Counted from the first letter of the stretch, positions 1 to 8,377 are shown. The stretch is DNA of 64,000 nucleotides from Candidatus Bathyarchaeota archaeon (GCA_026014735.1 JAOZHT010000001.1:1074179-1138178), one strand, 5' to 3'. Translations and numbers: made by a program. Notes: generated by a model not told the origin, from the letters alone.

Positions 1-415
1 AAGAACTTAGAAATTCCGAAGAAACATTTTCAAGATAAGCTTCTCGTGAATTAAAGCCAGTGATGATAGGAAATAATTCAATCCAATCATCTCCAAAATG
101 ACCCTTATAACGTATGTTATAATACAAGGCGTATGTGGCACCGCTTGATGAGTCGCTAAATTCTTGGTTCTTAATTGTGACTACAATCGAAATATTTTGA
201 ACGTGAGTACCAGTTACATTAACAACTTTTTGTCCAGTAAATTCGTCTATTTTGTAGGTTGTTGGCACATCATACGAATTATCAATGTAATGCAACGTAA
301 ATTCAGGTATAGAGGGTTTAGGTATTGTCTGAGCATTAGCTAATTCTACAAACATCAGGCTGGAAGATATCATGATTATTGTCAGAATTAAGGCCATTTT
401 ATTTAATTTACCCAT
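1..415 (-). CDS. Secreted hypothetical protein, 3' part missing
   Basis: This is the first 138 codons of a minus-strand gene whose end lies beyond the left edge. It opens with ATG at 415 and a clear export signal: a short basic start, the hydrophobic run ALILTIIMISSSLMFVEL, and an AxA-like cleavage site (ANAQT). The mature part begins with a Pro-rich spacer and continues as a beta-rich extracellular-type sequence with NVT and NIS glycosylation-like sites. I do not recognise the family. The reading frame stays open to base 1. Local base composition is AT-rich, like the 60.6-64 kb end of the window. Confidence 0.7.
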   Translation of the reverse strand, partial: MGKLNKMALILTIIMISSSLMFVELANAQTIPKPSIPEFTLHYIDNSYDVPTTYKIDEFTGQKVVNVTGTHVQNISIVVTIKNQEFSDSSSGATYALYYNIRYKGHFGDDWIELFPIITGFNSREAYLENVSSEFLSS

Positions 416-509
416 GCTTAAAACTATCAAAATAAAGTGGATAAAAAGATTCCTGTATAGCTTTCTTGACTAAGTCAGTCAACATTTCTTGACCAAAGGC
501 TTCTTTGTC

Positions 510-629
510 ATGCGTGGGCAGATGGATACAGGTGGCAAATTCGATTGGCATGAATCCGTTTTGGATACAGGTATTATCAGCGGCATCACATTTTTTGCGG
601 GGCTTGTCGTTTCATATCGACCAATATGA
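510..629 (+). CDS. Possible 39-codon membrane peptide or gene fragment
   Basis: A short frame from ATG 510 (alternative ATG 522) to TGA 627-629 faces the end of the malic enzyme gene. It has a hydrophilic start and then a hydrophobic stretch (IISGITFFAGLVVSYRP) that could be one membrane helix. A weak AAAGG lies about 10 bases before the start. It could be a real micro-protein, the remnant of a longer membrane gene, or chance. The protein-like composition is the only support. Confidence 0.22.
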   Translation: MRGQMDTGGKFDWHESVLDTGIISGITFFAGLVVSYRPI

Positions 630-639
630 AAAAAAGGGT

Positions 640-2013
640 TTATTTGAGAAGCTCTGTTTCGCTTGGCGGCTGCTTAATCAAGCCATGCTTCATGAGCAAC
701 TCGGTGGATTCCCTTGCGTTCTTGATAATTGCAGATGCCCGCTCGTAGAGTTCTGCTCGGCTGGGCTTAACCCTTGCGACGCCCTGCTCTATAGATTTAA
801 GCGCGCAGGCAACCGCTTCCCGGGGAAACACTTCCCACTCATCCATCCGGGGCAGCAAATCCACCTCTGACATGCCCCGCTCCTCGGCGTAGGTAGCCAG
901 CTCCGTTGCGGCGGCGATGCACATGTCATCAGTTATTGTCTTTGCCTTCACGTCTAGGACGCCTCGGAATATGGCGGGGAACCCCATGCTGTTGTTAACT
1001 TGGTTGGGGAAGTCGCTGCGTCCCGTCGCCACCACCCGTGCGCCGGCTTCCTTTGCTTCCCAAGGCCAAATCTCAGGAATCGGGTTAGCGCAGGCAAAAA
1101 CGATGGAGTCGCTTGCCATGGTTTTTATCCACTCCTTTTTGATGGTTCCGGGGCCGGGTTTAGATGCCGCCACGACTGCGTCGACTCCTTTGAAGGCTTC
1201 CTCTATGCCTCCACGTCGGCCCTCAGCGTTGGTTTTCTGGGTGACATCGAACTTCCAAGGGTCCTCCGCCTCGTTGATGTCTGATCTGCCCTTGTATATG
1301 ACGCCTTTGGTGTCGGCGAGGATTATGTTGCCGGGTTTAACGCCCCACTTCATAAGCACATAGGCGGTCCGGATGTTAGCTGCGCCTGAACCCACCAGCG
1401 TAATGAGGCTCTCTTTGGGTTTTTTGCCCACCAACTTGAAGGCGTTCATTAGCCCCGCGAGGATAACGGTGGCGGTGCCCTGCTGGTCATCATGCCAAAC
1501 TGGCACCTGCATCTCAGCGCGTGCCTTCTCAAGAACATGGAAGCATTTGGGTTTCTCGATGTCTTCGAGGTTTATGCCGCCAAACGAGGGCTCCAGCGCC
1601 TTACATATCCGCACTATCTCGTCAGGGTCTTTGGTGCGTAGGCAAATCGGAAAGGCATCGACGCCGCCGAGGTACTTGAAAAGCAACGCTTTGCCCTCCA
1701 TAACGGGCATCGCGGCTTCAGGGCCGATGTCGCCTAGACCCAAGACGCGGGTGCCGTCGGTGACGACTGCCACGTAGTTCCAGCGGTTGGTTAATTCGAA
1801 AGATTTGTCGGGGTCTGCATGGATTTCCCTGCATGCTGCGGCGACGCCGGGTGTGTACCAGATGGCGAAGTCATCTACGTTTCTAATCGCGCATTTCGGG
1901 ATAACCTGCATTTTTCCTTCGTAGAACCGATGCATCGGCGGCGAGAGCTGCGCGGGTTTTTTGGCTTTTGCAAGCAACTCGTCGACGGTGGCCTTTTTTT
2001 CTGCGGAAACCAA
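640..2013 (-). CDS. NAD(P)-dependent malic enzyme
   Basis: Decarboxylates malate to pyruvate while reducing NAD(P); a cytosolic link between the C4 pool and pyruvate. The N-terminal malic domain is visible from YTPGVAAACREI through GDIGPEAAMPVMEGKA and the metal/substrate region HDDQQGTATVILAG. The C-terminal NAD-binding domain has the glycine motif VGSGAANIR and the later FACANPIPEI block. The length of about 457 residues fits the short prokaryotic form without the phosphotransacetylase domain. TTG at 2013 is preferred because AGGAG lies about 9 bases upstream; the frame is open to TTG 2046 but without such a site. It is transcribed alone. NAD versus NADP preference cannot be decided from what I see. 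Confidence 0.93.
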   Translation of the reverse strand: MVSAEKKATVDELLAKAKKPAQLSPPMHRFYEGKMQVIPKCAIRNVDDFAIWYTPGVAAACREIHADPDKSFELTNRWNYVAVVTDGTRVLGLGDIGPEAAMPVMEGKALLFKYLGGVDAFPICLRTKDPDEIVRICKALEPSFGGINLEDIEKPKCFHVLEKARAEMQVPVWHDDQQGTATVILAGLMNAFKLVGKKPKESLITLVGSGAANIRTAYVLMKWGVKPGNIILADTKGVIYKGRSDINEAEDPWKFDVTQKTNAEGRRGGIEEAFKGVDAVVAASKPGPGTIKKEWIKTMASDSIVFACANPIPEIWPWEAKEAGARVVATGRSDFPNQVNNSMGFPAIFRGVLDVKAKTITDDMCIAAATELATYAEERGMSEVDLLPRMDEWEVFPREAVACALKSIEQGVARVKPSRAELYERASAIIKNARESTELLMKHGLIKQPPSETELLK

Positions 2014-2461
2014 AGTGTCATTCTCCTGCAAAGCGCTAAAACACAAAGAACGCTTTAAGCGTTTCCGCCGACGCCTGTTTTCTTCTTTGTTGGGCGAGCG
2101 GTTTCTTGGCTACACAAATATGCGGCGGTGCCTGCTCAGTCAGCCTCCCTCCCCTCTATAGGTTCCCTGCATACCTCAGAAATCAGGGCCAAACAGTGGT
2201 GAAAAAGACGGCAGAACGTGCAACAAACCTTCCAGCCAACGCCGTCCTCAGACAGAACTAATCGCAAACACTCAAGAGGAATATTGCAGCTAAGCCTAAC
2301 CAAATATGGCTGATAAGCGATTCTTCGCTTCAAATCACCTTTACGTTAAAGGTGACAGCAGAGAATTGGTATTTGCTCGCTTAAGCATTAATGTTGCGCT
2401 GTAATTTGCCATTACTATTTTACAAATCTATCAGTCAAGTTTAATTTTACGGAACTCATGA
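2014..2461. other. Intergenic stretch between divergent malic enzyme and MFS genes
   Basis: No convincing gene is seen in these 448 bases. It must hold the promoters of both divergent genes. Around 2131-2160 there is a C-rich stretch ending CCCCTCTATAGG that resembles, loosely, the repeat found behind selD and leuS. A 65-codon minus frame at 2136-2333 has no ribosome site and no protein-like pattern, so it is not called. Confidence 0.5.
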
Positions 2462-3694
2462 ATGCCTGCTATGTGGCGGTTAGGCACTTTCTTCCATGAG
2501 ATGGCTTATGGGCTGCTTTCAGTATTCATACCACTCTACATTGTCACCTCTGCAGCCGCGGGCGGTTTGGGTGGAAGCCTGGTAGATTTGGGTATAATAA
2601 TGGGTCTTTCGGTTGCTTTTACGATACCTTCATCTTACTTTTGGGGCTGGATATGCGACAGAATGAGACGCTACAAAATGTTCATTCTGCTATCTTTCTT
2701 TTCTTCAGCAATCATACTTTTTCTCTTTACAATTCCCTTTGCCAGAAACTTGGTTGTTTTCGGAGTGCTCTACATTTTAATGAACGTGCTTCATAATGCC
2801 CACGAATCCCCCAAAAACGTGTTAGTTGCAGAAAACTATTCACATGACCAATGGGGAAGAGCATACGCAATATATGAGGGCTTAACCGAAGTCGGCCTCA
2901 TTATCGGTTTAGGCCTCGGAATTGCAGCCTTTAGCCCAACAATCAATTTCGGAACCAATGCCATGTACACCTTCTACATTTGCAGCTCGCTGAGTTTGGT
3001 CGCATTCGTTATTTCTTTGCTATTTGTGGCTGATCCAATTATGAATTTTGAGCGCCGCCTTGTAGGTATAGAAAGAAATCTTGATTATAGCCATAGAGGC
3101 TTTGAGGCAGTGTCCAGAATGTGGCGCGGCTATGGAGATAATGCAACCCTTAAGCAAACCCGCTTTTTGGGCTTTGGTCTAGCTATCCTGTTCTTCTCAT
3201 TAGCAACCGCCGTCTTCTATACACCGCTTCCAGTATTCTTTACCGAGTACTTAGGATTAGACACGGGATCAGTCTTTATCGCGTATGTATTGGGTTCGAT
3301 TGGCGCCACCTCTGGCTACTTCGCTATTCGCAATCGAGCTTTCGGCGGCGATACCAAAAAGCGCATAAGCCGAATGATCCTGCTGAGAAGTTTTTTTGTT
3401 TTCCTAATTGTTGCAGTTGTGGGATTCTCTTTCTATCCGTTACCTCTGGCAGGTATGATTCTGATTGGATTAGGCTTTGCTTTCGCAATCTATTCCATTC
3501 TTATGCTTTGTAACGCTATGGCGCTTGTCCCAGAAGGAAAATCAGGCATAAGTGATGTCTTAGCTGGTTTAGGAGCAGCAATCGGCGCCTTTACTGGACC
3601 ATACTTAGCTGAGGTAATCGGTTATCTGCCTGCTTTCTTAATTGCAGCCCTGCTTTTCTTGGTGGCTTTTGTCTGCATAAAAGTCCTTTCCTAA
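2462..3694 (+). CDS. Major facilitator superfamily transporter
   Basis: A 410-residue membrane protein with roughly twelve hydrophobic segments in two halves. The loop between helices 2 and 3 has the MFS-type pattern WGWICDRMRRYKM (a variant of GxxxDRxGRR), and a cytosolic loop of about 35 charged residues separates the halves near residue 200. The substrate cannot be told from sequence. The start is fixed at ATG 2462: an in-frame TGA immediately precedes it. Only a weak GGAA lies upstream. The gene stands alone. Confidence 0.85.
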   Translation: MPAMWRLGTFFHEMAYGLLSVFIPLYIVTSAAAGGLGGSLVDLGIIMGLSVAFTIPSSYFWGWICDRMRRYKMFILLSFFSSAIILFLFTIPFARNLVVFGVLYILMNVLHNAHESPKNVLVAENYSHDQWGRAYAIYEGLTEVGLIIGLGLGIAAFSPTINFGTNAMYTFYICSSLSLVAFVISLLFVADPIMNFERRLVGIERNLDYSHRGFEAVSRMWRGYGDNATLKQTRFLGFGLAILFFSLATAVFYTPLPVFFTEYLGLDTGSVFIAYVLGSIGATSGYFAIRNRAFGGDTKKRISRMILLRSFFVFLIVAVVGFSFYPLPLAGMILIGLGFAFAIYSILMLCNAMALVPEGKSGISDVLAGLGAAIGAFTGPYLAEVIGYLPAFLIAALLFLVAFVCIKVLS

Positions 3695-3876
3695 CACCCT
3701 TCAAAGCGGCGGCTTCCCCTATCGATGCTTTATCTGATGCTTTGCATGGGGGTCATAGCCACAACAATCACGTAGTGCCCCTGCGGCTCTGTTTTTGCTT
3801 GGTAAGTACACAAGCCGCCGCCCGTATTCTAAAGAAAGGAATGCCGACTAAGGTGTGATGTTCGATGGAAAGAAAT

Positions 3877-3901
3877 CAAAAAAAGAAAAAAAATTTTCTT
3901 G
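3877..3901 (-). terminator. Oligo-U terminator behind the ssDNA-binding protein gene
   Basis: Read on the minus strand, the sequence just past the stop codon of the gene ending at 3916 contains a run of eight T followed by a run of seven T. Archaeal RNA polymerase stops at such U-tracts without needing a hairpin. Confidence 0.6.
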
Positions 3902-3915
3902 AACCTTATGGATAC

Positions 3916-4482
3916 TTAGTATCTTGGCCTGTAGCCGCCGCCACCGCGCCGATCGCCGCCGCCTCTGCTATCGCGACCGCCGCCGTAACCGCCGCCGCCA
4001 CGTCGGTCTCTACCGCCGTAACCGCCGCCACCGCCGAATCCTCTTCCTCCGCCTCGGCCACCGCCGCCGCGGAAGGGTCTTCTCTCCTGCTCATATGTTT
4101 TGCTTGAAACGTTGTTTTCTGTGTTCACTTCTGCTGCAAGGGGTTCAGCTGCGGGTTCGAGTTTGCCGTATTTGCCGATGTTTAGGCGGATGTTGCCTTT
4201 GAAGAGAGTAACGTAGCCGTTTTCAACGCGGACTGTGTCCTCTTCATTGACTTTCTCGATGTTGTCGTCCCAGAGTGTTAGGTAGACAACGCCAGTTTCG
4301 TCGCCGATGAGTGCATCGCTGACTTTGTGTGGTGAGCCGTCTCTGCCCATTGGGATTTCGCGTATTTCAGTTTTAGATACTACCTTGGCCGTGACATTAA
4401 CTGCTTTAGATTGTGGGGTTAAGTCGCCGACTTTGGCTTCTACGGGTTCCTTTTTGTTTTCGAAAAAACCTTCTACAGCCAA
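3916..4482 (-). CDS. Single-OB-fold ssDNA-binding protein with Gly/Arg-rich tail
   Basis: Likely binds single-stranded DNA (or RNA) in replication and repair. Residues about 12-110 form an RPA/Sulfolobus-SSB-like OB fold: VGDLTPQSKAVNVTAKVV, the GDETGVVYLTLWDD strand pair, and the closing GNIRLNIGKYGKLE segment. After a linker of about 25 residues, the last 50 or so are RGG-type repeats (GGGGRGGGRGFGG and similar) ending GYRPRY. Crenarchaeal SSBs usually end in an acidic tail instead, so a basic glycine-rich tail is the odd point; RNA-binding proteins often have such tails. It starts at ATG 4482 and ends with a U-rich terminator. Antisense frames through the GGC-rich tail are composition artefacts. 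Confidence 0.85.
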   Translation of the reverse strand: MAVEGFFENKKEPVEAKVGDLTPQSKAVNVTAKVVSKTEIREIPMGRDGSPHKVSDALIGDETGVVYLTLWDDNIEKVNEEDTVRVENGYVTLFKGNIRLNIGKYGKLEPAAEPLAAEVNTENNVSSKTYEQERRPFRGGGGRGGGRGFGGGGGYGGRDRRGGGGYGGGRDSRGGGDRRGGGGYRPRY

Positions 4483-4577
4483 TTGATTTCAACACCTATT
4501 TTGTGGTCTCAGACACATGTTAGATTTTCTGAGAACTTAAGTGTTTCGCTTAAACGGTTCTGAGGTTTCTGCGCTGA

Positions 4578-4587
4578 ACATATTAGG
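4578..4587 (+). promoter_or_regulatory. TATA box of the glutamine cyclotransferase gene
   Basis: ACATATTAGG centred near 4583 lies 27 bases before ATG 4610. That spacing puts the transcription start at the ATG and implies a leaderless mRNA. Confidence 0.45.
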
Positions 4588-4609
4588 TTGAGCCACGTTT
4601 CTGGTGTAT

Positions 4610-5395
4610 ATGCATCGAAGAATGGCTGCTGCCTTGATTATTCTAGTAGCCGCGGGAATAGGATTAGCATATGCAGCCAGCCTCATTTGGACAGCGGTGC
4701 CCGATGGACCCACCCAGTACACCTACACAGTCATCAACACCTACCCCCATGACACCGCAGCGTACACACAAGGACTCCTCATCGACGACGGCGTCCTCTA
4801 CGAGAGCACCGGCGGATTTGGCGCCTCGACTCTTCGCAGAGTTGACCTTACATCGGGTTCGGTGCAGCAGCAAATCAAGCTAAACGATTACCTCTTCGGC
4901 GAAGGACTCACCTTAGTCAACGGCAAACTCCTCCAACTAACATGGCAAAACCGCATAGGCTTCATCTACGACAAAGAAACCCTCATGGTGCAGGGCAACT
5001 TTAGCTACCCCACAGAAGGCTGGGGCTTAACCTACGACGGAACAAGCTTAATCATGAGCGACGGCACCTCCAACCTCTACTTCCTCGACCCCGCCACTTT
5101 CCAGCAAACAAGGCAAATCAGCGTCCAAGTTAACGGCACCGCCCTCACAAACATAAACGAGCTTGAATACGTCAACGGCGAAGTCTACGCAAACATCTGG
5201 CACACCCAAACCATCGCCATAATCAACTCCGACACCGGAGAAGTCAGGGGCTACCTTGACCTGTCAGGGCTCTATCAACAGCAGAGCCTAGATGATGTAT
5301 TAAACGGCATAGCCTACGACCAGGAAAGCGGCAGGCTATTTGTAACGGGCAAAAACTGGGCAAGCCTCTTTGAAATAGAAATCGTGCCCAAGTAG
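4610..5395 (+). CDS. Membrane-anchored or exported glutaminyl-peptide cyclotransferase
   Basis: Converts N-terminal glutamine of peptides to pyroglutamate; the beta-propeller class also found in plants and bacteria. The N-terminal hydrophobic run (MAAALIILVAAGIGLAYA) is a signal or anchor, so it acts outside the membrane. The propeller shows the family pattern: YPHDTAAYTQGLLID, then STGGFGASTLRRVDL, FGEGLTLVNGKLLQLTW, EGWGLTYDGTSLIMSDG, and NELEYVNGEVYANIW. The DGT-SLIMSDGT and NELE blocks are the best conserved parts. ATG 4610 is favoured by the TATA box 27 bases upstream; GTG 4604 and ATG 4622 are alternatives. Confidence 0.88.
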   Translation: MHRRMAAALIILVAAGIGLAYAASLIWTAVPDGPTQYTYTVINTYPHDTAAYTQGLLIDDGVLYESTGGFGASTLRRVDLTSGSVQQQIKLNDYLFGEGLTLVNGKLLQLTWQNRIGFIYDKETLMVQGNFSYPTEGWGLTYDGTSLIMSDGTSNLYFLDPATFQQTRQISVQVNGTALTNINELEYVNGEVYANIWHTQTIAIINSDTGEVRGYLDLSGLYQQQSLDDVLNGIAYDQESGRLFVTGKNWASLFEIEIVPK

Positions 5396-5489
5396 CCCAG
5401 CTTGGCGTAGCAAACTGTTTTCTGCGTTTCTTTAGCTGGGTTAGGAATTTAAGTTGCCAATGCACATACAAATCCAGCAAGTGATTGCA

Positions 5490-6392
5490 ATGCCATACGA
5501 CCATGAAGAACTCGAAAAGTTTCGTCTCTCAGGCAAAATCCTGCGGGAAACCCGAGAGGAAATGCGCAGCTACGTCCAGGAGAACATGCGCTGCATCGAC
5601 GTCTGCGAGAAAACCGAGGGCTTAATTCGCCAAAAAGGCGGCAAACCCGCTTTCCCAACCAACGTAAGCATAAACGAAGTCACCGCGCACTACACTTCCC
5701 CGCCCAACGACGCCTCCACCATCCCCATGGGCTCCACCGTAAAGGTTGATTTAGGCGTACAAATCGACGGCTATGTCACCGACACCGCGTTCACGGTGGC
5801 GTTTAGCCCCGAGGGTAAAGCGATGACGGCTACGGCTGAACTTGCGCTGAAAACCATAATCGAGAACATCCATGGCGACATGTCTCTAGGCGACATCGGC
5901 GCGTTAGCTGAGAAAACCATAAGAAACCGTGGATTCCGCCCCATAAGCAACCTCACTGGGCACAGCGTAGGCAGATACCTCATCCACGCGGGAACCTCCA
6001 TCCCCAGCGTGTCCGGCTTTAACCCCCATAAAGTCAAAGCGGGCGATGTCTACGCCATCGAACCCTTCGTTACCCAACTTGACGCCATCGCAAGGGTCGA
6101 TGATAGTCCACAGAACACGATTTTCCGTTTTCTGAAAGCCAAATCACTAAAGACGCCGGAGGCAAAAAAACTTGCCAAGCACATCGAAGCAAACTTCCAT
6201 ACGCTGCCCTTTGCGGAGCGCTGGCTGCTCGGGGTTTTGCCTAAAGAAAAACATGCAGCCGCATTCAAGGAGCTGCTTAAATCAAAATCCGTTATGACTT
6301 ACCCCGTGTTTGTGGAAGCCAGCCGAAAACCCGTCGCTCAGGCAGAACATACCTTGCTCATCAAGGAAGACGGATGCGAAGTTTTAACCTGA
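5490..6392 (+). CDS. map: Methionine aminopeptidase, type II
   Basis: Removes the initiator methionine from new proteins in the cytosol. The pita-bread fold ligands are all visible: the two Asp of VDLG...VTDT eleven residues apart, the His of LTGHSVGRY, the Glu of YAIEPF, and the last Glu of QAEHTLLIKEDG. An insert of about 60 residues between the His and last Glu marks the type II (archaeal/eukaryotic) class, and there is no N-terminal extension. ATG 5490 is chosen because GTGAT lies 4 bases ahead of it; TTG 5454 and ATG 5460 are possible earlier starts. Confidence 0.92.
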   Translation: MPYDHEELEKFRLSGKILRETREEMRSYVQENMRCIDVCEKTEGLIRQKGGKPAFPTNVSINEVTAHYTSPPNDASTIPMGSTVKVDLGVQIDGYVTDTAFTVAFSPEGKAMTATAELALKTIIENIHGDMSLGDIGALAEKTIRNRGFRPISNLTGHSVGRYLIHAGTSIPSVSGFNPHKVKAGDVYAIEPFVTQLDAIARVDDSPQNTIFRFLKAKSLKTPEAKKLAKHIEANFHTLPFAERWLLGVLPKEKHAAAFKELLKSKSVMTYPVFVEASRKPVAQAEHTLLIKEDGCEVLT

Positions 6393-6428
6393 AAAAATTA
6401 AAATAAAATAGATTGGTTGCCTAGCCGT

Positions 6429-6857
6429 TTAGATGGCGTAGGTTTTTTCCTTCTCTTTGACTTCTTTGTAGATGGCTGTTATCATTTGTTTGCCGCCGCA
6501 TTTGGGGCATGGAGCCTCGATGTCTTTGAAGACGTAGTCGCCGCGTTGGAATTCTCTGACGGTTTTGTTGTTGCAGGCTTTGTTTTGGCATTCGATGGTT
6601 GTCATGACTTTTGGGATGTCGATTTTTACTTCAGCGGCTTGTCTGCGGGATTGGTAGAGCAGAAACAGCGACATAGCCATAGCGATTGCTCCTATGCCGC
6701 CTAGAATCGCCGCTGCCAACTGGTCGCCTTGGGACATGTAGGTTTCGAAGGCAACAAACACCGCTACCAGTGAAAGCGCCATGACGACGATCACTATCAT
6801 CGTCAGGTAATTGGAGATTTTGTTTGTGCCAGATTGGGTTTGTGTTTGCTGAGTCAA
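6429..6857 (-). CDS. Small membrane protein with C-terminal zinc ribbon
   Basis: About 142 residues. Two membrane helices (LTMIVIVVMALSLVAVFVAF and AAAILGGIGAIAMAMSLFLLY) are followed by a cytosolic zinc ribbon with CQNKAC and, about 26 residues on, CPKCGG. The tail is Lys/Glu-rich. TTG 6857 is preferred because GAGGT sits 8 bases upstream. GTG 6872 overlaps the stop codon of the preceding gene by one base (TAGTG). Either way it is translated in step with the DUF1512 gene. Function unknown; the ribbon suggests a membrane-tethered nucleic-acid or protein contact. Confidence 0.75.
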   Translation of the reverse strand: MTQQTQTQSGTNKISNYLTMIVIVVMALSLVAVFVAFETYMSQGDQLAAAILGGIGAIAMAMSLFLLYQSRRQAAEVKIDIPKVMTTIECQNKACNNKTVREFQRGDYVFKDIEAPCPKCGGKQMITAIYKEVKEKEKTYAI

Positions 6858-6871
6858 TGATATCGACCTCA

Positions 6872-7984
6872 CTATTGTCCAACTCCTATGGAGTTACCGA
6901 CGCCCACGATGATGATGGTGTCGCCTTCTTTGGTGCGTTCCTTCACAACGTCCTTTACGCGGTCGATGACTTTATCGACTGCATCGTTGATTTCTCGGCG
7001 CATAGGCGAAACTGCATCGCCAATGTCCTCTTTAACGATTACCGCGTAGAGCGGAATGTGGTATTTGGTAACGTTCTCTTCGATCTTGAACTGGTCCACG
7101 CCGGGTCCACCGATGGCTGCGCCGATGCCCTCTGCGACTTCGCCGACGCCTTCGCCTTCCAGCTTAAGGCCTGCATCGATCATGACGACGCTGGCGATTT
7201 TACCCTGGTTTTCCTCGATGACGCTCACGATTGCCTCGCCGGGTTTGCCCACGTTTCCACCTGGGCCTTCAGCTTTAAGGACAAGCGCGGTGCGTCCTTC
7301 AAAGGGTACCGATGCCACGACGCAGTCTTTGGGGACTTTGCGAACCTCGTAGCCGTGCATCAGCTTAGAGGCGATAAGTGGCCCAACGCCGTCTCCGATG
7401 GGTTGACCATACGCGAAGGCTTTAAGCGCGCTGGCATAGGCTTCTGCCTCCTTCATGACCAGTGGCAGTATCATCTGCAGCTGCATGATCACGTAGAGAC
7501 TGAGGGTTTTTTTGCCCTGGATGTAGTAATGGCGCACGACTTTGTAGATGAAGTTAAGCGCCATCGCTGCCTCCAACGTGTTTTCCAAGTTGTTAATTTG
7601 AACTTCGTCTGATGCCGCTGCTGGCGCCATAAGTTTGACTTCTTCCTTTAGCCGCTCGTCTCGGATGTCTAGGATGTGGTCGAGTTTGTTCACTATGCCT
7701 GCTGGGTCCATGGTCTGGGGGCTTATGGTGAAGTATTCGAGGTATCGGTCCACGCGGGGGGTGGGGTCAGCGGTGGGTTTGCCTATTTCTTTAAGGACTT
7801 CCACAGCTACTTTTTTGCCCTCATCTTTTATAACGCGTAGTTTATGGAGGGAATTCTCCACTTCACGAACCATGATATACATTTGGATGCGTTGGCCATA
7901 GAAGATAAAGACTATAAAGAACACATACATGCCTAAGCTAAGTATCTGTAATATTGGCGAATCGGTTCCGGGAATCAAACTCAA
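6872..7984 (-). CDS. DUF1512 family membrane protein
   Basis: An archaeal family of unknown function. One N-terminal membrane helix (ILSLGMYVFFIVFIFYG) leads into a long helical cytosolic region (about 40-180). The C-terminal part is a Gly-rich alpha/beta domain with repeated motifs such as QPIGDGVGPLIASKL, KAEGPGGNVGKPGEA and VMIDAGLKLEGEGVGEVAEG, ending in IIIVGVGNSIGVG. The 370-residue length matches the family as I know it. It is the first gene of a two-gene unit with the zinc-ribbon protein downstream. Confidence 0.85.
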   Translation of the reverse strand: MSLIPGTDSPILQILSLGMYVFFIVFIFYGQRIQMYIMVREVENSLHKLRVIKDEGKKVAVEVLKEIGKPTADPTPRVDRYLEYFTISPQTMDPAGIVNKLDHILDIRDERLKEEVKLMAPAAASDEVQINNLENTLEAAMALNFIYKVVRHYYIQGKKTLSLYVIMQLQMILPLVMKEAEAYASALKAFAYGQPIGDGVGPLIASKLMHGYEVRKVPKDCVVASVPFEGRTALVLKAEGPGGNVGKPGEAIVSVIEENQGKIASVVMIDAGLKLEGEGVGEVAEGIGAAIGGPGVDQFKIEENVTKYHIPLYAVIVKEDIGDAVSPMRREINDAVDKVIDRVKDVVKERTKEGDTIIIVGVGNSIGVGQ

Positions 7985-8062
7985 GTTTAAACACCACTTC
8001 TTTTCAAAACTCTCTTCGCTGAGTTATAAAGATATGCTATATTTGGGTGTATTTGAATTGGG

Positions 8063-8067
8063 AAAAG
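8063..8067 (-). terminator. Oligo-U stop of the 5S rRNA gene
   Basis: Directly after the 3' end of the 5S rRNA the minus strand reads CACCTTTTCCC; the T run is a plausible archaeal terminator. Confidence 0.4.
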
Positions 8068-8068
8068 G

Positions 8069-8188
8069 TGCTGCCAGCTTTCCCAGGTTCACGTGGCCTA
8101 AGACCACACTACAGCTGGGAACGGAACACGGTTTAACTTCTGAGTTCGGTATGGGATCAGGTGGAACCCGTGCCCTTTGACCGGCAAA
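8069..8188 (-). rRNA. rrf: 5S ribosomal RNA
   Basis: On the minus strand these 120 bases contain the strongly conserved 5S core: ATCCCATACCGAACTCAGA followed by AGTTAAACC, then the loop E/helix IV region TGTAGTGTGGTCTTAGG and a CCTGGGAAA helix end. The termini pair as helix I (TTGCCGGT with GCTGGCAG, including G-U pairs), which sets the ends at 8188 and 8069. The length is typical. No 16S or 23S gene is near, so this copy has its own promoter, as is common in TACK archaea. Several open frames cross it and are false. Confidence 0.93.
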
Positions 8189-8213
8189 CATTGCATATCT
8201 GCACAGCTTCACC

Positions 8214-8226
8214 TAATATACCTTTA
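8214..8226 (-). promoter_or_regulatory. Promoter of the 5S rRNA gene
   Basis: The minus-strand sequence AAAGGTATATTA contains a TATA box whose centre is about 28 bases before the predicted 5S 5' end at 8188, the standard archaeal spacing. The purine-rich AAAG in front could be the BRE. Confidence 0.7.
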
Positions 8227-8284
8227 GTTTTGCAGGAACGGTTTTTGGTGAAAAACCAGCGATTGGCAGCCATCAGTCTTTATT

Positions 8285-8355
8285 CAGCTGTTAAGGGGGA
8301 TAGAGACTGGCGGAGCAGCAGCTTCCTGCGCCTTAACCCTATAAATAGAGGGGGG
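8285..8355 (+). repeat. Copy A of a ~72-bp intergenic repeat, behind selD
   Basis: Matches 30867-30940 (opposite strand) over about 72 bases. Shared blocks are TTAAGGGG/CTAAGGGG, GGAGCAGCAG and ACCCTATAAATAGAGGGGG. In the sense of selD it starts 22 bases after the stop codon, the same gap as copy B has to leuS. The last block can fold as a CCCT/AGGG hairpin and looks like a TATA element pointing back into selD. Confidence 0.65.
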
Positions 8356-8377
8356 ATAGGCGCCCTGAGCAGCAGAG

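Noticed and set aside
3704..3820. GCGGCGGCTT/AAGCCGCCGC inverted repeat (3704-3819) as an RNA gene, or a short minus frame here as a gene remnant
   Set aside because: Arms are far apart with little nested pairing, and the minus frame is only about 30 codons; too little to call either.
3865..4202. Ala-rich and Arg-rich frames opposite the ssDNA-binding protein tail
   Set aside because: They are by-products of the GGC/GCC-rich glycine repeats on the other strand.
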